Source: an uncultured Lachnospiraceae bacterium (GTDB lineage: Bacteria; Bacillota; Clostridia; Lachnospirales; Lachnospiraceae). From it: a stretch of DNA of 5,958 bases. Made by a program: the position numbers and the translations under genes. Numbering within the stretch: the stretch's first letter is position 1; each line of letters begins with the position of its first letter. The notes beneath the pieces were generated by a model. It searched no databases, had not been told where the DNA came from, and saw only the letters and a list, made by a program, of their open reading frames with translations. Positions 1 through 5,430 of this stretch are shown one piece after another. The stretch covers positions 1 to 5,958 of the forward strand of contig CAKRVA010000032.1 of the NCBI GenBank assembly GCA_934408585.1, given 5' to 3'.

Positions 1-2
1 AT

Positions 3-77
3 GGTGGGTATGGCGCAGTTGGTTAGCGCGCCAGATTGTGGCTCTGGAGGCCGAGGGTTCGAGTCCCTCTATCCACC
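3..77 (+). tRNA. tRNA-His (anticodon GUG)
   Basis: A complete cloverleaf can be folded. The acceptor stem pairs 4-10 with 70-76 (one G-U), the D stem 13-16 with 26-29, the anticodon stem 31-35 with 43-47, and the T stem 53-57 with 65-69. The anticodon GTG lies at 38-40 and reads His codons CAC/CAU. The extra 5' G at position 3 faces C77, which is the G-1:C73 identity pair of bacterial tRNA-His, so position 3 is the mature 5' end. CCA is not encoded (CTT follows), so it must be added enzymatically. It is first of three tandem tRNAs; the promoter must lie left of the window. Confidence 0.97.
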
Positions 78-115
78 CTTACCTGATATTATCAACAGGT
101 CAAGCTTGGTAATAA

Positions 116-187
116 TGGGCTATCGCCAAGCGGTAAGGCACAGGACTTTGACTCCTGCATTCGCTGGTTCGAATCCAGCTAGCCCAG
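116..187 (+). tRNA. tRNA-Gln (anticodon UUG)
   Basis: The acceptor stem pairs 116-122 with 180-186 perfectly, starting with the U1-A72 pair common in tRNA-Gln; G187 is the discriminator. The anticodon stem is 141-145 with 153-157, and its seven-base loop places TTG at 148-150. The T-arm contains the usual GGTTCGAATCC core. CCA is not encoded. It sits 38 bases after tRNA-His and 18 bases before tRNA-Lys with no terminator between, so the three are probably processed from one transcript. Confidence 0.97.
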
Positions 188-205
188 TTTTCATCTATTT
201 AATAT

Positions 206-278
206 GGGCCACTAGCTCAGGTGGTAGAGCACTTGACTTTTAATCAAGTTGTCCGGGGTTCGAGTCCCCGGTGGCTCA
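206..278 (+). tRNA. tRNA-Lys (anticodon UUU)
   Basis: The acceptor stem pairs 206-212 with 271-277 with one G-U, and A278 is the discriminator. The anticodon stem 232-236 pairs with 244-248 and the loop places TTT at 239-241, reading AAA/AAG. The T stem 254-258 pairs with 266-270. CCA is not encoded. It is last in the tRNA run and is followed almost at once by a terminator hairpin starting at 281. Confidence 0.97.
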
Positions 279-280
279 CG

Positions 281-313
281 AAAAAAGAATCAGCAATCTG
301 CTGATTCTTTTTT
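281..313. terminator. Bidirectional intrinsic terminator between the tRNA run and the yfcE end
   Basis: Positions 281-295 pair base for base with 299-313 around a three-base loop, giving a 15 bp stem. Its outer six pairs are A-T, so each strand ends in a run of six Ts. On the + strand it ends the tRNA transcript three bases after tRNA-Lys. On the - strand it begins one base after the yfcE stop codon. One element therefore appears to serve both convergent transcripts. Confidence 0.93.
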
Positions 314-314
314 A

Positions 315-800
315 TTACTCATTTATGTATTCCAATGAAAAATCTGCATCACCATTTTCATCTATCTTCATCACAATATAAGATGGATTTCTCCCTTCCT
401 GCCTCGGATAAGAAAGACTTCCCGGATTCAACGTGATTAAATCCGGTTCGATTTCAATTACCGGCCGGTGGGTATGACCATACATTACAATATCAACTCC
501 CCGGGCTCTCGCCTCACGTTTAATATGTTCATTACTCATAGATACATAATAGGAATGACCATGTGTCAGCCAGACCTTGTATTTTCCAACCTGAAATTCC
601 TTCTCTGCCGGTAAATCCGAGAAAAAATCATTATTTCCGGTTACCATCTGTACCGGACATTCTGCTGCCTGTGCAATCAGATATTCGCTCCCCTCGATAT
701 CACCACAATGAATCACCATATCAAGAGGTTTCAGCTTTTCCACCAGTTTTAGGAAACTGTCATTTTTACGATGCGTATCGCTAACAATCAAAATTTTCAT
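315..800 (-). CDS. yfcE: YfcE/MJ0936-type metallophosphoesterase
   Basis: A predicted cytosolic metal-dependent phosphodiesterase of 161 aa, the normal length for the family. The calcineurin-like metal-binding motifs are all present in order: SDTH at 7-10, CGD at 32-34, GNND at 55-58, THGH at 79-82 and YGHTHRP at 107-113. The likely two-metal ligands are D8, H10, D34, N57, H80, H109 and H111. Family members (E. coli YfcE, M. jannaschii MJ0936) hydrolyse model phosphodiesters, but the physiological substrate is not settled, so only the enzyme class is firm. The start codon overlaps the rdgB stop in an ATGA arrangement, with an AGGTGA ribosome site inside the rdgB end, so translation is probably coupled. 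It is the last gene of the operon, directly followed by the terminator. Confidence 0.93.
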   Translation of the reverse strand: MKILIVSDTHRKNDSFLKLVEKLKPLDMVIHCGDIEGSEYLIAQAAECPVQMVTGNNDFFSDLPAEKEFQVGKYKVWLTHGHSYYVSMSNEHIKREARARGVDIVMYGHTHRPVIEIEPDLITLNPGSLSYPRQEGRNPSYIVMKIDENGDADFSLEYINE

Positions 801-1423
801 TTTGTTTCACCTGCCTGATAGTTTTCCAATTGTTTCCGCATAGCGCGAAGTGCCTTTCCTCTGTGGCTAATCTGATTTTTCTCTTCTTCGGACAGTTCCG
901 CGGTACTTTTCCCATATTCCGGCACATAAAAAATCGGATCATATCCAAATCCATGACTGCCTTTTTCCTCATACCCGATTCTTCCTTCAATTGTTTCCTG
1001 TGCAGTAAGGCAGGAACCGTCCGGCATCATACAGGCAATCGCACACACAAAACGGGCTGTACGCTTCTCCTCCGGCACTCCCTGAAGACGTTCTATTAAA
1101 TTCAGATTTTTTACATGATATGAAGTATCTTCCCCCAAATACCGTGCCGAATAAATTCCGGGTTCCTTATTCAAATAATCAATTTCAAGTCCCGAATCGT
1201 CAGCCATAACCAATGCCTGTGGAACGCGTTCCCATACTGCTTTTGCTTTTATCTGCGCATTTTCCACAAAACTCTTCCCATTCTCTTCTATATCCATGGA
1301 AATTCCGGCTTCCTTCATAGATACAATTTCAACCGGTTCTCCATTTAATTGAAGTCCCTTTAAAATCATACGGATTTCATTCATTTTGTTTTTGTTTCCC
1401 GTCGCAAAAATAATTCTCTGCAT
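797..1423 (-). CDS. rdgB: RdgB/HAM1-type XTP/dITP pyrophosphatase
   Basis: A house-cleaning nucleotidase that converts dITP, ITP and XTP to the monophosphate plus pyrophosphate, keeping deaminated purines out of DNA and RNA. At 208 aa it is close to the usual ~200. Family signatures are all seen: ATGNKNK at 7-13 (phosphate binding), ADDSG at 74-78 (metal and catalytic acidic residues), GFGYDPIF at 158-165 and ISHRGKA at 185-191 (purine pocket). The GAGGA ribosome site, seven bases before the ATG, is built over the stop codon of the upstream amidase-like gene, nine bases away. It overlaps yfcE by four bases downstream. RdgB next to YfcE is a familiar Firmicute pairing. No key residue is missing. 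Confidence 0.96.
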   Translation of the reverse strand: MQRIIFATGNKNKMNEIRMILKGLQLNGEPVEIVSMKEAGISMDIEENGKSFVENAQIKAKAVWERVPQALVMADDSGLEIDYLNKEPGIYSARYLGEDTSYHVKNLNLIERLQGVPEEKRTARFVCAIACMMPDGSCLTAQETIEGRIGYEEKGSHGFGYDPIFYVPEYGKSTAELSEEEKNQISHRGKALRAMRKQLENYQAGETK

Positions 1424-1432
1424 TTTTTGTCC

Positions 1433-2485
1433 TCACTGTTCTATTTCCTTACTGCTATTTCGGATTGCATTTACAATTCCGCTTGCAATTTTATCCTGAT
1501 AATCATCCCGCTGCAATAAAATGGCCTCCTGTTTGTTAGTAACACATCCTATATTGATTGCAGCGGCCGGAACGGTAATATTACGCAACGTATCATCCGT
1601 TTCTCCCGCTCTTTCCAGCCCAATTGCTTTTCCCTTGATGCTGGTAACAACTTCTCTTTCCAGCGAATCCGCAAGTTCCACATTTCCAAATCCCGGAATG
1701 AAATAGTTCTCATTAAAAATAGTCGCTACTCCATAAATGCTCTCATCCTCATATGCACCAACCTGGATTCGGATAAACATATCCGCTCCTATTTCATTCG
1801 CCAGTTCCACGCGGGCACTTTCTGACGGATTCACATCACTGATTCTGGTAAAATATGCCTTAATTCCTTCTTTTTCCAACTGTTCCTGCACCTTTTGGGC
1901 TACCTTAAGAACAACATCCTTTTCCACCACATTGTTCGATGCTTTTCCGGTATCCATGCCACCACACGCCGGGTCAATTACGATAATCTGACTGTATTCT
2001 TCTTTCGGTTTCAAAAAGGTAATATACAGATTGTTGTTTTCAAGAACTGTTTTGTACTCATAGATCCCGTCTACTTTAAAAGAAAGCCGTACTCCCTTAC
2101 CACTTTCTTCACTTCTTCCCCAGATTACCTTTTTACTGCTTCCGGATATCGGATTTTCCTGAAAGAATGACTCCTTGGATTCTGCAATCTGTACACAGAG
2201 TTCACGGTCCATATAATGATTTTCCACAGTCACATTTTCCGCCTTACAGTTTTCCGGAACAGGAATGGTCAGATAATTTTCATTCGCTGTTTCCTGCATT
2301 GGCAGCTCGTGATTTTCAGATGTCTGCACGCTTTCCTTTTCATGACCCTGTAACTGCTCCTGTGCGCTATGCTCTGTATCAGAAATGGTGACTTTTTTAT
2401 TGGCAGATAAAAAAACAATCGCAGACATTGCAATAAGCGAAAAAATCAAACTATAAATCATGGTATGCTTATTCAATTTCTGCAT
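1433..2485 (-). CDS. Membrane-anchored Amidase_3-like protein, probably catalytically inactive
   Basis: A protein of 350 aa. It has a hydrophobic segment at about 9-28 after a short basic start (signal anchor), then a polar Glu/Gln/Ser-rich linker to about 70. A beta-rich region at about 72-160 resembles an AMIN-type wall-targeting domain (weak inference). A C-terminal N-acetylmuramoyl-L-alanine amidase (Amidase_3) fold runs from about 166 to 342. The fold is clear: IVIDPxxGGMDTG at 168-180, VEKD at 187-190, FTR at 212-214, ARVELAN at 224-230 and TN at 316-317. However, the first zinc His is Cys174, the second zinc His is Gln241 and the catalytic Glu is Asn311; only the Glu of EKD (188) remains. 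I checked these codons on the DNA (1964-1966, 1763-1765, 1553-1555). Peptidoglycan binding without cleavage, or a regulatory role, is likelier than hydrolysis. An AGGAGG site lies eight bases before the ATG. Confidence 0.88.
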   Translation of the reverse strand: MQKLNKHTMIYSLIFSLIAMSAIVFLSANKKVTISDTEHSAQEQLQGHEKESVQTSENHELPMQETANENYLTIPVPENCKAENVTVENHYMDRELCVQIAESKESFFQENPISGSSKKVIWGRSEESGKGVRLSFKVDGIYEYKTVLENNNLYITFLKPKEEYSQIIVIDPACGGMDTGKASNNVVEKDVVLKVAQKVQEQLEKEGIKAYFTRISDVNPSESARVELANEIGADMFIRIQVGAYEDESIYGVATIFNENYFIPGFGNVELADSLEREVVTSIKGKAIGLERAGETDDTLRNITVPAAAINIGCVTNKQEAILLQRDDYQDKIASGIVNAIRNSSKEIEQ

Positions 2486-2521
2486 GCTTTTAACCTCCTG
2501 TTTTTCTTTTGCTTCCTAATT

Positions 2522-3670
2522 CTATATATTTCTTCTTGGGGGCACCGGTCCCGGGAACTGGTAAAAATAGGTTTTCATCATTCCATTATATATTTTGCGA
2601 TTCTTTTTCGCTTTTAAACCCATGGATTCTTCTGCCTGCTCATAAGCAGTAATCAGATACATTGACCAGGAATCCAGCTGCTTAAACCGTTCCCCAATTG
2701 TCTGATATAGCATAGGCAGATTTTTCTTTTCTTCGATTCGCTCTCCATATGGTGGATTGGTAACAATAAAGCCGTATTTTTTGGCATGGCTTAACTGTGC
2801 AACATCCCGCTTCTGAAAATGAATCAGATGATCTACGCCTGCAAGCTTTGCATTTTCTCTTGCGATTGCAACCATATCTTCGGAAATATCATATCCCTGG
2901 ATGTCTGTCTGTACCGATAAATCTATCATCTCTCTGGCTTCTTCCAGCACCTCATTCCATTCCTTCTGAGGAATCATGTGCGTCCATTGCTGTGCCGTGA
3001 AGGTACGGTTCATTCCGGGTGCAATATGTGCTGCCATCATTGCTGCTTCAATCGGAAATGTTCCACTTCCGCAAAACGGATCTACCAGAATTCTGTCACC
3101 TTTCCATGGTGTAAGCATCAGCAGTGCTGCCGCAAGATTTTCTGCAATCGGTGCTTTTGCTGTCAGCTTTCGATAACCTCTTTTATGTAAAGAATCCCCT
3201 GTCGTATCCAGTGTTACCGTAACTTCATCCTTCATCAGAAATACACGTAACGGAAACGGTTCCCCATCCTCTTGAAACCATTCTGTATGATAAACAGTTT
3301 TCAGTCTTTCCACCATGGCCTTTTTAACAATAGACTGAATATCGGATGGACTGAACAACTTACTTTTTACACTTGCCGCCTTGGCAACCCAGAACTTACC
3401 ATTCTGCGGAATCACTTCTTCCCATGAAATTGCCTTAATTCCCTGAAATAATTCCTCAAAAGTCTCGGCATGAAAGCTCCCCATTTTCAACAGGATTCTT
3501 TCTGCCGTACGCAGATGGATATTTGCATAACAGATGGCCTGCTCATCTCCGGCAAACGTGATTCTTCCATCTTCTACTTTAATAACATCATATCCCAGAT
3601 CAACGATTTCTCGCTTTAATACGGATTCCAGACCAAAGTGACATGGTGCGATAAGTTCCATTTTTTTCAT
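2522..3670 (-). CDS. rlmL: THUMP-domain class I SAM-dependent RNA methyltransferase, RlmL-like
   Basis: Predicted 23S rRNA guanine N2-methyltransferase of the RlmL/YpsC family, 382 aa, equivalent to the N-terminal half of E. coli RlmKL. A ferredoxin-like plus THUMP RNA-binding region covers about 1-155, followed by the family's LHKRGYR stretch (161-167). The Rossmann methyltransferase core has DPFCGSGT at 197-204 (SAM binding), YDISEDM at 260-266 (motif with an acidic ribose ligand) and the N2-guanine/adenine catalytic NPPYGER at 305-311. No key residue appears lost. The start at 3670 has only a weak GGAA site; a second Met at codon 4 lacks any site. It opens the operon, 36 bases before the amidase-like gene. 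The exact target base (G2445 by homology to RlmL) is inferred. Confidence 0.93.
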   Translation of the reverse strand: MKKMELIAPCHFGLESVLKREIVDLGYDVIKVEDGRITFAGDEQAICYANIHLRTAERILLKMGSFHAETFEELFQGIKAISWEEVIPQNGKFWVAKAASVKSKLFSPSDIQSIVKKAMVERLKTVYHTEWFQEDGEPFPLRVFLMKDEVTVTLDTTGDSLHKRGYRKLTAKAPIAENLAAALLMLTPWKGDRILVDPFCGSGTFPIEAAMMAAHIAPGMNRTFTAQQWTHMIPQKEWNEVLEEAREMIDLSVQTDIQGYDISEDMVAIARENAKLAGVDHLIHFQKRDVAQLSHAKKYGFIVTNPPYGERIEEKKNLPMLYQTIGERFKQLDSWSMYLITAYEQAEESMGLKAKKNRKIYNGMMKTYFYQFPGPVPPRRNI

Positions 3671-3708
3671 AATCTATGTTCCATTCTTTTATACACATTA
3701 TCTTTGAA

Positions 3709-3737
3709 ATTGTACCATATTTACAAATGATTGTACA
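3709..3737 (-). promoter_or_regulatory. Likely sigma-A promoter of the rlmL operon
   Basis: On the - strand there is an extended -10, TGGTACAAT (TACAAT at 3709-3714, TG at 3716-3717). A weaker -35, TGTACA, lies at 3732-3737 with 17 bases between. Transcription would begin near 3702, giving a leader of about 30 bases to the rlmL ATG. The element lies between the terminator at 3763-3790 and rlmL, where a promoter is expected. A second TATAAA at 3688-3693 is possible but has no better -35. Confidence 0.5.
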
Positions 3738-3762
3738 CTCATGTTATCTCAACTTTGAATTC

Positions 3763-3790
3763 AAAAAGGACGTCCCGGAAAGGACGTCCT
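3763..3790 (-). terminator. Intrinsic terminator after the small Asn-rich gene
   Basis: On the - strand, AGGACGTCC (3782-3790) pairs with GGACGTCCT (3767-3775) around a six-base loop and is followed by TTTTT (3763-3767, overlapping the last stem pair). It lies 11 bases after the stop codon of the small gene. Each arm contains GGACGTCC, which is itself a perfect palindrome, so the element is also a direct repeat of an 8-mer. No comparable T run exists on the + strand, so it works one way. Confidence 0.88.
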
Positions 3791-3801
3791 CTTCTTTATT
3801 T

Positions 3802-3951
3802 TTAGTAATCACACTTGTTTGTGTTTTTGTCCTTTGTGTTGTTTGAAGACTGATTCTTATCTGCATTCTTGGAGTTCTGAGAATCCTTAGTGGAGTTCAT
3901 ATCCTGAGTGCTGTTTGTCTGCTTGTTCTGGTTATAATCGTTCTTAGCCAT
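3802..3951 (-). CDS. Small Asn/Lys/Ser/Thr-rich hydrophilic protein of unknown function
   Basis: I do not recognise this protein. From the ATG at 3949-3951 it is 49 aa. This start is preferred because AGAGGA lies just upstream; the frame stays open to an ATG at 4038, but that would add 29 residues of different character (basic, KRRKR) with a poor ribosome site. About 12 of 49 residues are Asn and 8 are Lys, with many Ser, Thr, Gln and Asp. There is no Leu, Ile, Val, Phe, Trp, Gly or Pro, so it is almost certainly disordered. Loose repeats of the type NSTxD/NSKxxD recur every six to eight residues. It ends in Cys-Asp-Tyr. A CATAAT -10-like box lies at 4009-4014, and its own terminator follows. 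The composition recalls small spore or coat-associated peptides of Clostridia, but that is speculation. Confidence 0.68.
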   Translation of the reverse strand: MAKNDYNQNKQTNSTQDMNSTKDSQNSKNADKNQSSNNTKDKNTNKCDY

Positions 3952-4046
3952 AATTCCTCTTTTCCGCCGTTTTACTGCTACGGCATAAATATTTTTAGTT
4001 ACACGAGTATTATGGACGTTTTCAAAAAAATTATTCATTCCATTTA

Positions 4047-4889
4047 TTAATTTTTAAGTGAAGACAATACCTCTTCAAAGCAGACACCATTTTTAGGTTC
4101 AATGTTCATTTCCATAGTTTTTATCATACACTTTTTTATAAAATTGGATGCTTTGCGAACAGAATGCGTGAAATCCACGCCACGAACTGCATCAGCTGTA
4201 ATAATGGCCGCAAAAATATCACCGGTTCCACATCGTTCCTCGCCGACACGATGTGTCCGCATCATCATCGGTTCTTTTCCCTTTTGATACATATAATTTG
4301 CGATAAACTCTCCCTGTGGAATTCCGGTAATCACAATTTTTTCAGGTCCATATTCCGAAAGTTTTTCCGCCAGTTCAAATAGTTCTGTTCTTTTCCATCC
4401 TGCATTCCGATAAGCGGTGTCGGTCAGCCGACAGGCTTCCGTCAGATTAGGCGTAATAATATCAGCTAAAGAAACGAGTTTTCTCATTAAAAGACACATT
4501 TCTTCGGTATAAGCACTGCTAATCGTTCCATGATCTCCCATTACCGGGTCCACCACTACCACCGTATCTTTCTTTCGAAAACACCGAATGAATTCTTCCA
4601 CCATATCAATTTGTTGCGCAGAACCCAAGAATCCCGACATAATTCCATCAAAAGATAAATTCAGCTTCTTCCACATAGCAAGATAATCGGTAAGATGACC
4701 CGTATAATCATCAAAGTAATATTCCTCATATCCGGTGTGATTGGAAAGAATCGACGTCGGCACCGGGCAACATTGTAACTTCATATGCGATATAATTGGA
4801 ATTGACACGGTCAGCGCACACCGCCCAAATCCTGTCAAATCGTTGATTGCGGCTATTTTCTTCTGTCTACTTGTTTTTTCCGTCATCAC
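4047..4889 (-). CDS. Pyridoxamine/pyridoxal kinase (PfkB-like superfamily)
   Basis: Predicted cytosolic kinase of the B6 salvage pathway, phosphorylating pyridoxamine/pyridoxal with ATP toward pyridoxal 5'-phosphate. At 280 aa the length is typical. Motifs seen: INDLTGFGRCAL at 15-26 (vitamer-binding N-terminus, the form usual in clostridial pyridoxamine kinases), VVDPVMGDHG at 112-121, TPNLTEA at 146-152 and the anion hole with catalytic Asp, CGTGD at 220-224. A ThiD-type HMP kinase is the main alternative, but the N-terminal motif argues against it. The first start is GTG (4887-4889), directly followed by ATG (4884-4886). GGAG lies nine bases from the GTG and twelve from the ATG, so GTG is slightly favoured. 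It overlaps the end of the glycosylase gene by 23 bases (20 if ATG). Confidence 0.9.
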   Translation of the reverse strand: MMTEKTSRQKKIAAINDLTGFGRCALTVSIPIISHMKLQCCPVPTSILSNHTGYEEYYFDDYTGHLTDYLAMWKKLNLSFDGIMSGFLGSAQQIDMVEEFIRCFRKKDTVVVVDPVMGDHGTISSAYTEEMCLLMRKLVSLADIITPNLTEACRLTDTAYRNAGWKRTELFELAEKLSEYGPEKIVITGIPQGEFIANYMYQKGKEPMMMRTHRVGEERCGTGDIFAAIITADAVRGVDFTHSVRKASNFIKKCMIKTMEMNIEPKNGVCFEEVLSSLKN

Positions 4890-5385
4890 TGTTTATTTCT
4901 CCATTCCATATCTGTATTAGCTTTTCCAAAGAAAATGCGGCATTGGCAGGACTTGTCGAGGGAAGCACCTGCGCTTTAACTCCCAAAACCTTTTCCTGAT
5001 ATTTCTCGTAATACTTTCCAGACGTTTTTCCATTGCAAAAAACTCTTGTAATACAGCTTTCCTCGATTATCCTTTTCAAATCTGTCGGAACTACATTTTT
5101 AATGCTGCTGTCACTGGAGCCAATAATATCACAACTATAAATCGTATCCCACAATGCAATATGATGTTTTAAAAGCATTTGCTTCTTTTCCTCTATCGTA
5201 ACTGGAACTTCCTCATTTAAAACAGCCGCAATTACTTTCCAAAAGCGATTCTGGGGATGTCCATAAAAAAACATCTGCTCTCTGGATTTCACAGAAGGAA
5301 GACTTCCTAATATTAATATTTGCGATGATGCATCATATAAAGGAGGAAATGGATGTATAATATGCGTGTATTCCTGTTCTCTCAT
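4867..5385 (-). CDS. Hypoxanthine-DNA glycosylase (DNA-deoxyinosine glycosylase, UDG family 6-type)
   Basis: Predicted base-excision repair enzyme that removes hypoxanthine (deaminated adenine) from DNA. From the ATG at 5383-5385 it is 172 aa, in line with the compact single-domain family. An upstream in-frame TTG at 5425-5427 would add 14 Lys/Arg-rich residues, but AAAGG seven bases before the ATG supports the shorter form. UDG-superfamily landmarks: ILGSLPS at 25-31, FFYGHPQNRFW at 39-49 (substrate pocket with an Asn typical of this family) and LPSTSPANA at 141-149 (the C-terminal loop that replaces the classical His motif). ALWD at 77-80 is also usual. It lies 45 bases after the Rpn-like gene and overlaps the pyridoxamine kinase, suggesting translational coupling. 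Substrate preference rests on family resemblance. Confidence 0.88.
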   Translation of the reverse strand: MREQEYTHIIHPFPPLYDASSQILILGSLPSVKSREQMFFYGHPQNRFWKVIAAVLNEEVPVTIEEKKQMLLKHHIALWDTIYSCDIIGSSDSSIKNVVPTDLKRIIEESCITRVFCNGKTSGKYYEKYQEKVLGVKAQVLPSTSPANAAFSLEKLIQIWNGEINSDDGKNK

Positions 5386-5430
5386 GGGATTACCTTTCTT
5401 ACAGTATTTTCTTCTCTTAAATATCAATTT

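Noticed and set aside
1..243. 80-codon open frame on the + strand
   Set aside because: It runs through three well-folded tRNA genes; the translation is an artefact of the tRNA sequences.
781..990. Open frames of 69-89 codons overlapping rdgB in other frames
   Set aside because: They lie entirely or nearly entirely within genes with clear family motifs, have no ribosome sites and encode no recognisable protein.
1433..2485. Possibility that the amidase changes are sequencing errors or a pseudogene
   Set aside because: The frame is intact over 350 codons, surrounding fold motifs are kept, and the three changes are each in-frame substitutions at separate sites; this fits divergence better than error.
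4014..4019. GGACGT matching part of the terminator palindrome
   Set aside because: A six-base match with no second half; expected by chance.
4024..4055. AT-only inverted repeat with a T7 tract after the pyridoxamine kinase, a possible terminator
   Set aside because: The stem is eight A-T pairs with a 14-base loop and it overlaps the stop codon; it is too weak to call a terminator with confidence.
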